Positions 52,477 to 62,451 of a stretch of 64,000 nucleotides of DNA are shown one piece after another; the first letter of the stretch is position 1, and each line of letters opens with the position of its first letter. The notes below the pieces were generated by a model that saw only the letters and a program-made list of their open reading frames with translations, was not told where the DNA came from and made no database searches. Source of the DNA: Flavobacterium amnicola (GTDB taxonomy: Bacteria > Bacteroidota > Bacteroidia > Flavobacteriales > Flavobacteriaceae); the NCBI RefSeq assembly GCF_004122165.1, contig NZ_SBKO01000004.1:1-64000 (forward strand), written 5' to 3'. The position numbers and the translations under genes were made by a program.

Positions 52477-53934
52477 TTATCGTTCAGTCTCTTTAAGACA
52501 TCTACCTCTGGGCTCATCGCCTTCCCGAAGGACGATTTCGGAATGCAGAAAATGTGCCGCCTTTTCAGAATCTTTCACTTTTATAGCGCTACGGGCTAAC
52601 ATTTCTGACTCAAACTCATTTAACACTCTTTCTCTTATTCCTGCTTCTCTCCATCGAGACAAAGGTTTGCATCCTTTTGCAATTCCTCTAGCCAAGGCCA
52701 AAGCATCCAATAATGCTTGATTTGCTCCTTGTCCTTTGAATGGACTCATCGGATGTGCGGCATCTCCAATCAATGTAACTTGCTTTGCTTTTTCCAATAG
52801 TGCTGTGGTGAGCAATTCTCGATCATATACCGGATAGCCTGAAATTTGAGTTTCTGAAGTTGCTTTTAAAATTTGAGGAATTGGGTCATGCCATTGCGTT
52901 CTTCGAATAGCTTCTACTTTGAGTGCATGAACTCCTTGAGTACTTAATGTTTTAGCCTCTTCTTCAGACATTGGAAAACTTAATTGCCACATCACCGCAT
53001 TTGGTGAATAAGGCATCACGTAGATTCGCTCATTTCCATTAGCCGTTTGAAATACTGTAGCCGAGTCAAGCAAATCACTCTCAATACCTTCGAGAGCTTT
53101 TAAGGGACAAATACCTAAAATTACAATACAACCTAAATATCGTAAAGGAGAAATCTCTTCGTTAATTAACAATTTCCGAACCGAACTACGAATACCATCT
53201 GCTCCAACAACAAGATCAGTTTTGGTCTTTTTTATTTTTCCGTCTACTTGGAAACTCAATTCAATGGTTTCATCGTCACATTCCTGAAAATTAACTAACT
53301 GATGTCCCCATTGCACTTGATCTTTTCCACCGAGTTGTTCCAAAAGTGCTAAACGTAAGGATTGTCGTGCGATATGTACATTTGTTCTTTTCGGAGCGTT
53401 CTTTGCATCCGACTTCACCCACTTTCGGATCCCCCATTCACCAATTACATTTCCTTCCGGAGTATGAACCAAATGTCTTGTTGAAACTACGCCTTCTGTT
53501 AACGATACAATTCCCAATCCAGCTATTGCTTTACTGGCTTGTTGCAAGGTGAGTCCATAGCCTTGGTGACGTTCATCAAAACCGTTATCACGCTCGTAAA
53601 GAGTAAAAGGAATTCCGCGATGCAAACAAGCTACTGCCAACGCTACACCACCTATACCTGCACCAATAATTGCGATATGTGGGTAATTTTCTATATCTGC
53701 TATTGGAGACTTATCTGAAGCAAGCAAACCAGTTCCAGAACAGTTCAAACAAGATTGTAGTGGCGATTTAGGAGGTATTGGAGCAGTACCTTCTCCATTT
53801 GATTTTTCAAATTGTTTGACTGCTTCCTGGTATTGAAGTCGTACTTTCTTATTAATTCTTTTATTTATTTTTCCACGTCCCTGACATTCCAAACAAACAG
53901 TCCAGTTTGCTTTGTCATTTTCCTTCTTTTCCAC
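52477..53934 (-). CDS. FAD-dependent monooxygenase with N-terminal DnaJ-like zinc finger
   Basis: A 485-residue protein. Residues 14-70 have two CxxCxGxG motifs (CLECQGRG and CLNCSGTG) as in the DnaJ zinc domain, separated by a basic helix. From residue 88 follows a flavoprotein monooxygenase: HIAIIGAGIGGVALAVACLHRG, GADGIRSSVRKLL (DG motif) and TLIGDAAHPMSPFKGQGANQAL (GD motif). Hydroxylation substrate is unknown. The zinc part might bind a protein carrier or partner. No signal peptide is seen. Confidence 0.9.
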   Translation of the reverse strand: MEKKENDKANWTVCLECQGRGKINKRINKKVRLQYQEAVKQFEKSNGEGTAPIPPKSPLQSCLNCSGTGLLASDKSPIADIENYPHIAIIGAGIGGVALAVACLHRGIPFTLYERDNGFDERHQGYGLTLQQASKAIAGLGIVSLTEGVVSTRHLVHTPEGNVIGEWGIRKWVKSDAKNAPKRTNVHIARQSLRLALLEQLGGKDQVQWGHQLVNFQECDDETIELSFQVDGKIKKTKTDLVVGADGIRSSVRKLLINEEISPLRYLGCIVILGICPLKALEGIESDLLDSATVFQTANGNERIYVMPYSPNAVMWQLSFPMSEEEAKTLSTQGVHALKVEAIRRTQWHDPIPQILKATSETQISGYPVYDRELLTTALLEKAKQVTLIGDAAHPMSPFKGQGANQALLDALALARGIAKGCKPLSRWREAGIRERVLNEFESEMLARSAIKVKDSEKAAHFLHSEIVLREGDEPRGRCLKETER

Positions 53935-54028
53935 TGAATCTTGAATATATTATGGCTTGACAACTACAAAAGTTGCTCAATATTATTTTTCTGAGTTTTG
54001 ATTAATTTAAACAGAATCGTTTGAAACA

Positions 54029-56224
54029 CTAGTTTGCAACTTCGCTAATAAATTTAATACGCATCAATCGAAGTTCTTCGGTATCATAATCGCCATCAAA
54101 TTCTTTCAAAGCTTCTTCAATTCTATCCGATTCTGATTCCATAAAGTAATCGTGGATTTCTTCTTGTTGGTCATCGTCAAGGATTTCATCAATCCAATAT
54201 TTTATATTCAATTTGGTTCCTGAATAGACGATTTGTTCGATTTCCTTCAACAACGAATCCATATCTAATCCTTTTGCTTTCGCGATATCTTTCAAGGATA
54301 ATTTTCGATCCACATTTTGAATGATATAAAGCTTTAAGGCCGAATTGGCTCCAGTTGATTTTACGACCAAATCATCGGGACGTACGATATCATTTTCTTC
54401 CACGTAACGAGCAATCAAATCGACGAATTCTTTTCCATATTTTTTGGCTTTCCCTTCGCCAACCCCTTGCACATTACTCATTTCATCAATAGAAATGGGA
54501 TATTTTAGGGCCATATCCTCCAATGAAAATTCTTGAAACACTACATAAGGAGGCACGCCTTCTTTTTTGGCCACTTTTTTACGTAAATCGATAAGCATTT
54601 TCATAAGGGCTTCGTCGGCAGTCCCTGAAGATTTTGAAGCTGTTACAATTGCTTCGTCTTCATTTTCATTGTACTCGTGGTCTTCCGACATCATGAAAGA
54701 AACTGGATTTTTCACAAAGTCTAAACCTTTTGGCGTGACTTTTATAATTCCGTAGGTTTCAATATCTTTAGATAATAATCCATCCACCAATGCCAAACGC
54801 AATACCGACATCCAATATTTTTCATCGTGGTCTTTTCCACAGCCAAAAAATGGTTGCGTATCCGTTTTATGAGCCTTTATCATTGCATTTATTTTACCCA
54901 TCAAGGTATACACAATTTCTTTCGACTTGTAAATATGCTTTGTTTCTCGAATAACTTTAATTAATTTTACAACTTGTTCTTTTGCTTCAACTTGAGGTTT
55001 CGGATTTCGGACATTATCATCCATATCGCCACCTTCTCCTGTTTCGTTGTCGAATTCTTCTCCGAAATAATGCAGTAAAAATTTACGACGGGACATTGAA
55101 GTTTCTGCATATGCTACTACTTCTTGCAACAAAGCAAAACCTACTTCTTGCTCTGCAACAGGTTTTCCCGACATGAATTTTTCTAATTTTTCTACGTCCT
55201 TATAAGAATAGTAAGCCAAACAATGACCTTCTCCTCCGTCACGACCCGCGCGTCCGGTTTCTTGATAATAACTTTCTAACGATTTAGGAATATCATGATG
55301 GATCACAAAACGAACATCCGGTTTGTCAATTCCCATACCAAAAGCAATAGTAGCCACCACCACATCTACATCTTCCATAAGAAACATATCTTGGTGTTTG
55401 GCTCTTGTTTTGGCGTCCAAACCCGCGTGATAAGGCACTGCAGAAATTCCGTTCACTTGTAACACTTCGGCTATAGCTTCTACTTTTTTACGAGAAAGAC
55501 AATAAATTACTCCCGATTTCCCTTTGTGCTGTTTGATAAATCGGATTATATCCCCTTCAATATTTTTGGTTTTGGTGCGTACTTCGTAAAACAAATTCGG
55601 GCGATTGAACGATGCCTTAAAGGTATTGGCATTGGTCATGTCCAAATTTTTTAGAATATCTTCTTGTACCTTTGGCGTAGCAGTTGCAGTTAACCCAATA
55701 ATGGGAATATCTCCTAATTGTTTGATAATGCTTCTTAGATTTCGATATTCGGGTCTAAAATCATGACCCCATTCGGAAATACAATGCGCTTCATCAATCG
55801 CAACAAACGAAAGTTTTTCATTTTTAAGAAATGTTACGTATTCTTCTTTTGTTAACGACTCCGGCGCCACATAAAGTAATTTTGTCAATCCTGAGGAAAT
55901 ATCTTTTTTAACCTGATTGATTTCAGTTTTAGTAAGGGAAGAATTTAAAACATGTGCAATTCCGTACTCAGAGCCTAAGCTTCGTAAAGCATCCACTTGA
56001 TTTTTCATTAACGCAATCAATGGTGAAACTACAATTGCCGTTCCATCCTGAATCAAAGCAGGCAATTGATAACAAAGTGACTTTCCGCCACCGGTAGGCA
56101 TAATTACAAAGGTATTGTGACCTGTAATAATACTTTTAACAACTTTTTCTTGTAATCCTTTGAATTGGCTAAAACCAAAATATTTTTTTAACGCTGCGTG
56201 GATATCAATTTCGTTGGAATTCAT
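54029..56224 (-). CDS. recQ: ATP-dependent DNA helicase RecQ
   Basis: The 731-residue protein has RecQ helicase motifs: FKGLQEKVV, TGGGKSLCYQLPA (Walker A), DEAHCISEWGHDFRPEY, TATATPKV, and QETGRAGRDG; then a RQC region and an HRDC domain (DLRKKVAKKEGVPPYVVF). The C-terminal extension beyond HRDC contains another helical domain, as in other Bacteroidota. It unwinds DNA 3' to 5' in repair. It diverges from kdsD. Confidence 0.96.
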   Translation of the reverse strand: MNSNEIDIHAALKKYFGFSQFKGLQEKVVKSIITGHNTFVIMPTGGGKSLCYQLPALIQDGTAIVVSPLIALMKNQVDALRSLGSEYGIAHVLNSSLTKTEINQVKKDISSGLTKLLYVAPESLTKEEYVTFLKNEKLSFVAIDEAHCISEWGHDFRPEYRNLRSIIKQLGDIPIIGLTATATPKVQEDILKNLDMTNANTFKASFNRPNLFYEVRTKTKNIEGDIIRFIKQHKGKSGVIYCLSRKKVEAIAEVLQVNGISAVPYHAGLDAKTRAKHQDMFLMEDVDVVVATIAFGMGIDKPDVRFVIHHDIPKSLESYYQETGRAGRDGGEGHCLAYYSYKDVEKLEKFMSGKPVAEQEVGFALLQEVVAYAETSMSRRKFLLHYFGEEFDNETGEGGDMDDNVRNPKPQVEAKEQVVKLIKVIRETKHIYKSKEIVYTLMGKINAMIKAHKTDTQPFFGCGKDHDEKYWMSVLRLALVDGLLSKDIETYGIIKVTPKGLDFVKNPVSFMMSEDHEYNENEDEAIVTASKSSGTADEALMKMLIDLRKKVAKKEGVPPYVVFQEFSLEDMALKYPISIDEMSNVQGVGEGKAKKYGKEFVDLIARYVEENDIVRPDDLVVKSTGANSALKLYIIQNVDRKLSLKDIAKAKGLDMDSLLKEIEQIVYSGTKLNIKYWIDEILDDDQQEEIHDYFMESESDRIEEALKEFDGDYDTEELRLMRIKFISEVAN

Positions 56225-56245
56225 TCTCTAATAACTGGATTTTAT

Positions 56246-56253
56246 TAAATTTG
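56246..56253 (+). promoter_or_regulatory. -7 box of the kdsD operon
   Basis: TAAATTTG fits TAnnTTTG, 54 bases before the TTG start of kdsD in the divergent gap with recQ. Confidence 0.55.
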
Positions 56254-56307
56254 CACACATAAAGATACAAATTTCTTTTACACACACAAATTTAAAACTA
56301 TTCTGTT

Positions 56308-57273
56308 TTGATATCAAAAGAAAAAATTTTGGCTTCGGCTAAAAAGACGATTTTATCCGAAAGCGAATCTATCGCTAAGCTTGTCACCCTATTAAATGAT
56401 GATTTTTCAAGTGCTGCCCAGTTAATTTTTCAATCTAAAGGAAGATTAGTGGTTACAGGAATTGGAAAAAGTGCCATCATTGCCCAAAAAATGGTAGCCA
56501 CTTTTAATTCTACAGGTACTCCTTCGATGTTTTTACACGCTTCGGAAGCAATTCATGGCGATTTAGGAATGGTGCAACCTAATGATGTGGTTATTTGTAT
56601 TTCAAAAAGTGGCAACAGTCCTGAAATTAAGGTTTTAGTACCGCTTTTAAAACGATTTGGCAATACCTTAATCGGAATGACCGCCAATTTGACTTCTTTT
56701 TTAGGAAAAGAATCCGATTTGGTATTAAACGCTTATGTTGATCACGAATCGTGTCCAAATAATTTAGCACCAACCAATAGTACTACTGCACAGTTGGTTT
56801 TGGGCGATGCACTTGCGGTATGTTTAATGGAAATGCGTGAATTTACAAGTACTGATTTTGCCAAATACCATCCTGGTGGTGCCTTAGGCAAAAAATTATT
56901 ACTTCGCGTGACCGATATGTTAGACCGTACTCACAAACCAATGGTGAACCACACTTCTTCTGTTAAAGATGTAATAGTTGAAATTTCTGAAAAACGATTG
57001 GGGGTTACAGCTGTTATGGAAAACGGTAAATTAGCCGGAATCGTAACCGATGGTGACATCCGAAGAATGCTCAACAAAACAGAAACTATTTCGGGATTAA
57101 CCGCTCAGGATATTATGACTAAAAACCCTAAAACGGTTCAATTAGAAGCTATGGTAATAGATGCTTTTAATGTGATGGAAGATTTTTCGATTACGCAATT
57201 GGTGGTTTTTGACAAAGAAGAATATGTTGGAATTTTACATATTCATGATATTTTAAAAGAAGGAATTATATAA
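56308..57273 (+). CDS. kdsD: Arabinose-5-phosphate isomerase
   Basis: The 321-residue enzyme has a SIS domain (VVTGIGKSAIIAQKMVATFNSTGTP, HGDLGMV, ISKSGNSPE) and two CBS domains at the C-terminus (from about residue 205). It converts ribulose-5-P to arabinose-5-P, the first step to Kdo of lipopolysaccharide. The start is TTG; no ATG precedes the conserved first helix. It leads a run kdsD-tatC-CMD-lptB. Confidence 0.94.
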   Translation: MISKEKILASAKKTILSESESIAKLVTLLNDDFSSAAQLIFQSKGRLVVTGIGKSAIIAQKMVATFNSTGTPSMFLHASEAIHGDLGMVQPNDVVICISKSGNSPEIKVLVPLLKRFGNTLIGMTANLTSFLGKESDLVLNAYVDHESCPNNLAPTNSTTAQLVLGDALAVCLMEMREFTSTDFAKYHPGGALGKKLLLRVTDMLDRTHKPMVNHTSSVKDVIVEISEKRLGVTAVMENGKLAGIVTDGDIRRMLNKTETISGLTAQDIMTKNPKTVQLEAMVIDAFNVMEDFSITQLVVFDKEEYVGILHIHDILKEGII

Positions 57274-57274
57274 A

Positions 57275-58096
57275 ATGGCAAAGAAAAATTTAAGCGAAAT
57301 GTCCTTTTTAGACCATCTTGAAGAATTAAGATGGCTATTGGTGCGCAGTTCTATTGCAATTATTATTTTGGCAATAGCGGTTTTTTTTGTTGCCGATTTT
57401 GTTTTCGATGACATCATTTTTGGCCCTACAAGGGTAGATTTTGTGACCTATCGATTTTTTTGTGATGCTTCGCATTACCTAGGTTTTGCTGATAGTATTT
57501 GCATTGAAGAATTACCGTTTGTCATTCAAAACACCAGTATGGAAGGACAGGTCAATGTTTTTGTGTGGACCTGTATCACGGCTGGATTTATTTTAGGATT
57601 TCCCTATATTTTATACGAATTATGGCGTTTTATTAGTCCTGCGTTGTATGAAAAGGAACGTAAATACGCCAAAGTATTTATTTTCATGGCTTCACTCCTG
57701 TTTTTCATTGGCGTTTTGTTTGGGTATTACGTAATTGTACCAATGTCGGTTAACTTTGTAGCTACTTTTTCCATAAGTAGTGTTGTGAAAAACGAATTCA
57801 ATTTAGAATCCTACATCAGTATGATTAAGACATCTGTAATTGCGGGAGGTTTATTTTTCGAATTACCGATTATCATATATTTACTAACCAAACTAGGATT
57901 GGTAACTCCAACGTTTTTACAAAACACGCGTAAATATGCTGTAGTAATTGTATTGATTATTGCAGCCATCGTTACGCCACCTGATGTAGTGAGTCAAATT
58001 ACTGTCGCAGTACCCATGCTTTTGATCTACGAAATAAGTATATTAATCTCTAAATTCGTTGTAAAACGACAAGAAAAAAATGAGCAACTTAGTTAA
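57275..58096 (+). CDS. tatC: Twin-arginine translocase subunit TatC
   Basis: The 273-residue membrane protein has six helices and the TatC signatures SFLDHLEELRWLLVRS and ISPALYEKERKYAKVF. It recognises twin-arginine signal peptides of folded proteins. No tatA is adjacent. It begins one base after kdsD and overlaps the next gene by 17 bases. Confidence 0.96.
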   Translation: MAKKNLSEMSFLDHLEELRWLLVRSSIAIIILAIAVFFVADFVFDDIIFGPTRVDFVTYRFFCDASHYLGFADSICIEELPFVIQNTSMEGQVNVFVWTCITAGFILGFPYILYELWRFISPALYEKERKYAKVFIFMASLLFFIGVLFGYYVIVPMSVNFVATFSISSVVKNEFNLESYISMIKTSVIAGGLFFELPIIIYLLTKLGLVTPTFLQNTRKYAVVIVLIIAAIVTPPDVVSQITVAVPMLLIYEISILISKFVVKRQEKNEQLS

Positions 58097-58433
58097 AGAA
58101 TTCAACGATTATCGTTCAAAAATGAACGAAAAATTATTAGCGGATGACAATAAAGTGATCAAACGCATTTTTAATCTAGACACCAACACGTATATGGAAG
58201 GTGCGTTAGATGTTAAAACAAAAGAGCTGTTAGGATTAGTAGCTTCGGCGGTTTTACGTTGCGACGATTGCATCAAATACCATTTGGAAACCAGCTACAA
58301 ACTTGGCGTAACCAAAGCCGAAATGATGGAAAGCATGAGTGTTGCTACTTTAGTAGGTGGTACCATTGTCATTCCGCATTTACGCAGAGCCTATGAATTT
58401 TGGGAGGAATTGGAAGAAGGAGAAACTAAATAA
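58080..58433 (+). CDS. Carboxymuconolactone decarboxylase family protein
   Basis: The 117-residue protein has the AhpD-like core LLGLVASAVLRCDDCIKYHLETSYKLGVTKAEMMES, with the redox CxxC (CDDC) and distal His. It is probably a small thiol peroxidase partner or decarboxylase-like enzyme. The start lies inside the tatC end. This gene order is conserved in Flavobacteria. Confidence 0.92.
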   Translation: MSNLVKEFNDYRSKMNEKLLADDNKVIKRIFNLDTNTYMEGALDVKTKELLGLVASAVLRCDDCIKYHLETSYKLGVTKAEMMESMSVATLVGGTIVIPHLRRAYEFWEELEEGETK

Positions 58434-58520
58434 TTGTTAATGTGTGGATTTGTTAATTTGGTTATTCGTTAATTTGCGAATATCGAATCATCGAATCAAT
58501 ACATAACCGAATCAACAGAC

Positions 58521-59261
58521 ATGATATTAAGAGCAGATAATTTAATAAAAACATACAAAAAGAGAACCGTTGTTAAAGGGATTTCTGTGGAAGTGAACCA
58601 AGGTGAAATTGTTGGACTATTAGGTCCAAATGGAGCAGGAAAAACAACTTCTTTTTATATGATTGTGGGATTGGTAAAACCAAATTCTGGGAATATCTAT
58701 TTGGATGATATGAACATTACCGATTTCCCAATGTACAAACGTGCTCAAAACGGAATTGGTTATTTGGCGCAGGAAGCTTCTGTGTTCCGAAAATTGAGTA
58801 TTGAGGATAATATCATGAGTGTTTTGCAGTTGACCAACTTAACCAAAGACGAACAAGAAGCCAAAATGGAAGCGTTGATTGACGAATTTTCTTTGAATCA
58901 TATTCGTACCAATCGTGGCGATCTACTTTCAGGAGGAGAGCGTCGTCGTACCGAAATTGCACGTTGTTTGGCGACCGATCCAAAATTCATCCTTCTTGAC
59001 GAACCTTTTGCGGGAGTTGACCCTGTAGCGGTTGAAGACATCCAGCGTATTATTGCTAAACTAAAAGAAAAAAATATTGGCATTTTAATTACCGACCATA
59101 ACGTACAAGAAACTCTTGCTATTACCGATAAAACTTATTTGATGTTTGAAGGTGGTATTTTAAAAGCAGGTATTCCAGAAGAATTGGTAGAAGACGAAAT
59201 GGTTCGTCGTGTGTACTTGGGTCAAAACTTTGAATTGAGAAGAAAAAAGTTGGAGTTTTAG
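58521..59261 (+). CDS. lptB: LPS export ABC transporter ATP-binding protein
   Basis: The 246-residue ATPase has Walker A GPNGAGKT, LGYLAQEASVFRKLSIEDNI, signature LSGGERRR, Walker B FILLDEPFAGVDP and ITDHNV. This is the LptB pattern. With LptFG it moves lipopolysaccharide from the inner membrane. The upstream 87-base gap is AT-rich with TTAATTTG-like direct repeats only. Confidence 0.94.
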   Translation: MILRADNLIKTYKKRTVVKGISVEVNQGEIVGLLGPNGAGKTTSFYMIVGLVKPNSGNIYLDDMNITDFPMYKRAQNGIGYLAQEASVFRKLSIEDNIMSVLQLTNLTKDEQEAKMEALIDEFSLNHIRTNRGDLLSGGERRRTEIARCLATDPKFILLDEPFAGVDPVAVEDIQRIIAKLKEKNIGILITDHNVQETLAITDKTYLMFEGGILKAGIPEELVEDEMVRRVYLGQNFELRRKKLEF

Positions 59262-59283
59262 TTTAATTCATTCAAATAATCAA

Positions 59284-59520
59284 ATGGAACCTACAAAAGA
59301 ACAAATAGAAATCTGGCACAACGATTCAAAAAATTGGAAATGGGGCGTTATATACAACAATCCTGAAGATCCAAGAATGTTAGTTGACAAGAGAACAAAA
59401 TGGATGGGAGCTACCATCAATTTCGCCCACAATAGAGCTGTTTTAGTTTTTTTTGGTGCAATAATTGGTTTATTATTGTTAGCTGCTTTAGTAGTTTATA
59501 TGGCAGAAATAAAAAAATAA
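59284..59520 (+). CDS. DUF5808 domain membrane protein
   Basis: The 78-residue protein has the DUF5808 segment WKWGVIYNNPEDPRMLVDKRTKWMGATINFA followed by one C-terminal membrane helix. Such small proteins occur with DUF1648-type membrane proteins; their role is unknown. It may ride on the lptB transcript (22-base gap). Confidence 0.85.
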   Translation: MEPTKEQIEIWHNDSKNWKWGVIYNNPEDPRMLVDKRTKWMGATINFAHNRAVLVFFGAIIGLLLLAALVVYMAEIKK

Positions 59521-59617
59521 TATCCAATATTTTCTAAACGTAAAGCACACAAAGTTAAAATACAAAGAATACAAAGTTTTTTGAGAATCTTGCGATTGAA
59601 AATGAGTTTGCAAAAAA

Positions 59618-60475
59618 CTACTTAATCAACAATTCCTTCATTTCAACAGAATTTCCGTTGTAAATATTGATATCCACTGGTGTTTTAATTCCGCTTACTT
59701 TGCCGTTTTCCGTAAATTGCCAAAGTGACCATTCATCCTCAATATCGGTATAAAAAGCGGTATAATTAGCAATCCAAAACGGATAGGTCTCAAAGTCCTC
59801 TTTTAAGAAATCTTCATAATAACTTTCGCTACTGTAAATGATAGGTTTCACACCATAATGCTTTTCAACGGTTTCCAACCAACGCTTCAATCCTACTTTG
59901 AGTCGTTCGATGGATTGCGTTTTAGGTAATTTTTCAATATCCAAAACTGGTGGAAAATCACCAGGTACTAGTGTGACTTGTTGGATAAAATTTCGGGCTT
60001 GTTCCAATGAATTTTCATTCGGACGATAATAATGATAAGCACCACAAATAAATCCTTTCTCTTTAGCCTTTTTCCAATTTTTCTTGAACTTTTTATCGGC
60101 TCTTTCATTTCCGACTGAAGCCCTAACAAAAACAAATTCGATAGGATAACCTCCTTCAATTTCTTTGAGTGCGTCCCAATCAATTTTATCTTGGTATTCT
60201 GAAATATCAATTCCGAATGATTTTTCGATATGTGTATCTAAAACTTTGTCAATAGGCATTGATCGCGCTTCAGCATACATGATTTTATCGGTAGTAAAGC
60301 CTAAATAGCGCTTAAAAACATTTTTTTGGCTGTACAAAACTACGCACAAGCCAAACAGCATGATTAGTTTAAAAAACAACGAACTGGAGAAAAAGGAAGT
60401 AGTATTTTTAGTTGATTTTCTTCTGTTTGTTTGTTCTTTCTTATTGGTACTTTGGATTTTCTTTTTAACGGCCAT
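59618..60475 (-). CDS. GH25 lysozyme family protein
   Basis: A 285-residue protein with a basic N-terminus, one membrane anchor (residues about 31-48) and a GH25 domain: FGIDISEYQDKIDWDAL, FVFVRASVG, GAYHYYRPN, PPVLDIEKL (catalytic DIE) and WSLWQFTENGKV. It is predicted to cut peptidoglycan glycan strands in the periplasm. It begins immediately before the pssA stop on the same strand. Confidence 0.93.
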   Translation of the reverse strand: MAVKKKIQSTNKKEQTNRRKSTKNTTSFFSSSLFFKLIMLFGLCVVLYSQKNVFKRYLGFTTDKIMYAEARSMPIDKVLDTHIEKSFGIDISEYQDKIDWDALKEIEGGYPIEFVFVRASVGNERADKKFKKNWKKAKEKGFICGAYHYYRPNENSLEQARNFIQQVTLVPGDFPPVLDIEKLPKTQSIERLKVGLKRWLETVEKHYGVKPIIYSSESYYEDFLKEDFETYPFWIANYTAFYTDIEDEWSLWQFTENGKVSGIKTPVDINIYNGNSVEMKELLIK

Positions 60476-61216
60476 TTATGCTTTCTTCAAAAAAGTATTA
60501 TTAACCACCGAAAGTAACACATAAAATAAGATTACTAATGGAATTCCTAAATAACGGAAAAACACAATCAGCAGTAGTGAAATCAATAAAAAGAACAATT
60601 GCAACGCATTTTTTTGAAGCGTAAAATTTTTAATCTTTAATGAAAACAACGGAATTTCGGCGTTCATCACATAAGCACTTAAAATTGTAATAATCAAAAG
60701 CACACGCGAACACTGTAAATTAGTTGTGATAAATTCGACAGAAGAATATTGAATAACCAAAGGCAAACTCATGATAAAAAGCGCATTGGCAGGTGTCGGC
60801 AACCCAATAAAAGAATCAGTTTGACGTGTATCGATATTAAAATTTGCCAAACGATAACAAGCTCCTAAAGTGATGATAAAACCTAAAAAAGGTAATACCA
60901 TTACAGCGTTATCCCAAGAATGAATATTGATGATTTTAGCTGATCCATAAGATTTCAACAACAATTGAAACATAATAACTCCAGGCGCAACACCGCTAGT
61001 GACCATATCGGCTAAAGAATCTAACTGAAGCCCCAATTCACTTTGTACTTTAAACAATCGGGCGAAAAAACCATCAAAAAAATCAAAGAAAATGCCCATG
61101 CAAACAAAAAAGAAAGCAAATTCATACTCGTATTGAAAAGCAAAAACAATTGCGATACAACCGCAAAAAAGATTCAATAATGTAATAATATTGGGAATTT
61201 GTGATTTTATTGACAT
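60476..61216 (-). CDS. pssA: CDP-diacylglycerol-serine O-phosphatidyltransferase
   Basis: The 246-residue membrane enzyme has the CDP-alcohol phosphatidyltransferase motif in FDFFDGFFARLFKVQSELGLQLDSLADMVTSG (DG..AR..G..D..D) and about seven helices. It makes phosphatidylserine, the precursor of phosphatidylethanolamine. Start ATG at 61216. Confidence 0.95.
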   Translation of the reverse strand: MSIKSQIPNIITLLNLFCGCIAIVFAFQYEYEFAFFFVCMGIFFDFFDGFFARLFKVQSELGLQLDSLADMVTSGVAPGVIMFQLLLKSYGSAKIINIHSWDNAVMVLPFLGFIITLGACYRLANFNIDTRQTDSFIGLPTPANALFIMSLPLVIQYSSVEFITTNLQCSRVLLIITILSAYVMNAEIPLFSLKIKNFTLQKNALQLFFLLISLLLIVFFRYLGIPLVILFYVLLSVVNNTFLKKA

Positions 61217-61329
61217 AGAGAAAAGCTTATAAAATGTATTTTTACTTTACAAATTTAACACAATAAGTTTATAAGTTGTTGAGTTTATTATATCAGATTT
61301 TTATTTCATCTTTGCTAAAATTTTAAAAA

Positions 61330-62406
61330 TTGAAGAAAAGCCTACTCATAGTACTCGTTTTCATAAGTTTAACCACGACTGCACAGACCATTCGAAAATA
61401 TTCCAATGAGTTTATGAATATTGGCGTAGATGCGCGTGCATTTGGTATGGCCAATGCAATGGTGGCACATACAAAAGATGTCAATTCGGGCTATTGGAAT
61501 CCGACAGGTTTATTAAACATTGAAGATAGCGAAGGTTCTTTGATGCATGCCAATTATTTTGCCAACATTGCGCAGTATGATTATATTGGTTTTGCAAAGA
61601 AAATTGACAATCGCAGTGCTTGGGGCGCCTCTATTATACGATTTGGAGTAGACGATATTTTAAACACCACGCAATTAATTGACGCCAACGGAAATGTTGA
61701 TTACAACCGCATTAGTTTGTTTTCTACCGCCGATTATGGATTCACTTTTTCCTATGCCCGTGATTTACCGGTTCGTGGATTGCGTTACGGTGCCAATGCG
61801 AAAGTGATTCGAAGAGTTATTGGAGATTTTGCCAGTTCTTGGGGATTTGGTTTCGATTTCGGAATGCAATTCGAGAACAAAGATTGGCAATATGGAATTA
61901 TGATTCGTGATATTACCACGACTTATAACATTTGGAACATTAACGAAGAAGAGTTTAAGAAAATTCAGGATGCTCAAACGTTGAATCCGCTTCAAAATCA
62001 AGATTTACCTGAAAGTAGCGAGATAACCTTACCAAAAGCACAACTGGGAGTGGCAAGAAAATTTAATTTTCACAATGAGATGAGTTTATTGGCCGCTGCC
62101 AATTTGAATATGGAATTCCAACAAACCAACGACATAATTTCTACCAAAGCGGTAAGTATCACTCCGGCGTTTGGTTTTGAAGGCGGCTATAACAATTTAG
62201 CTTTTTTACGCCTTGGAGTGGGCAATTTCCAAAAAAACCTGCAACTTGACGGAAGCGAAAAAACTACTTTTCAACCCAATTTAGGCGTTGGATTTCATTA
62301 CAAAGGAATTTTTGTCGATTATGCCTTGACCGATTTAGGGAACCAGTCGGCAGCATTATATTCGAATGTATTTTCCGTAAAAGTGGATTTGTCTATTTTT
62401 AGATAA
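61330..62406 (+). CDS. PorV/PorQ family outer-membrane protein
   Basis: The 358-residue barrel has a signal peptide (ending TTAQ) and the family opening NEFMNIGVDARAFGMANAMVAHTKDVNSGYWNPTGL. PorV shuttles type IX cargo to the attachment complex; whether this is the main PorV or a paralogue is unclear. TTG at 61330 serves as start since no ATG precedes the signal peptide. It is followed after 45 bases by the DUF4105 gene. Confidence 0.88.
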   Translation: MKKSLLIVLVFISLTTTAQTIRKYSNEFMNIGVDARAFGMANAMVAHTKDVNSGYWNPTGLLNIEDSEGSLMHANYFANIAQYDYIGFAKKIDNRSAWGASIIRFGVDDILNTTQLIDANGNVDYNRISLFSTADYGFTFSYARDLPVRGLRYGANAKVIRRVIGDFASSWGFGFDFGMQFENKDWQYGIMIRDITTTYNIWNINEEEFKKIQDAQTLNPLQNQDLPESSEITLPKAQLGVARKFNFHNEMSLLAAANLNMEFQQTNDIISTKAVSITPAFGFEGGYNNLAFLRLGVGNFQKNLQLDGSEKTTFQPNLGVGFHYKGIFVDYALTDLGNQSAALYSNVFSVKVDLSIFR

Positions 62407-62451
62407 AAATTCAAGCGAAGAGAAAATTGAACAAAGAAAAAAGACAATAAA

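Noticed and set aside
58434..58520. TTAATTTG/GAATCA-rich stretch before lptB as a regulatory repeat
   Set aside because: The short imperfect repeats look like AT-rich low-complexity sequence, with no clear symmetry or promoter box.
59521..59617. Repeated ACAAAG words downstream of the DUF5808 gene
   Set aside because: Common low-complexity intergenic sequence; no fold or unit long enough to call.
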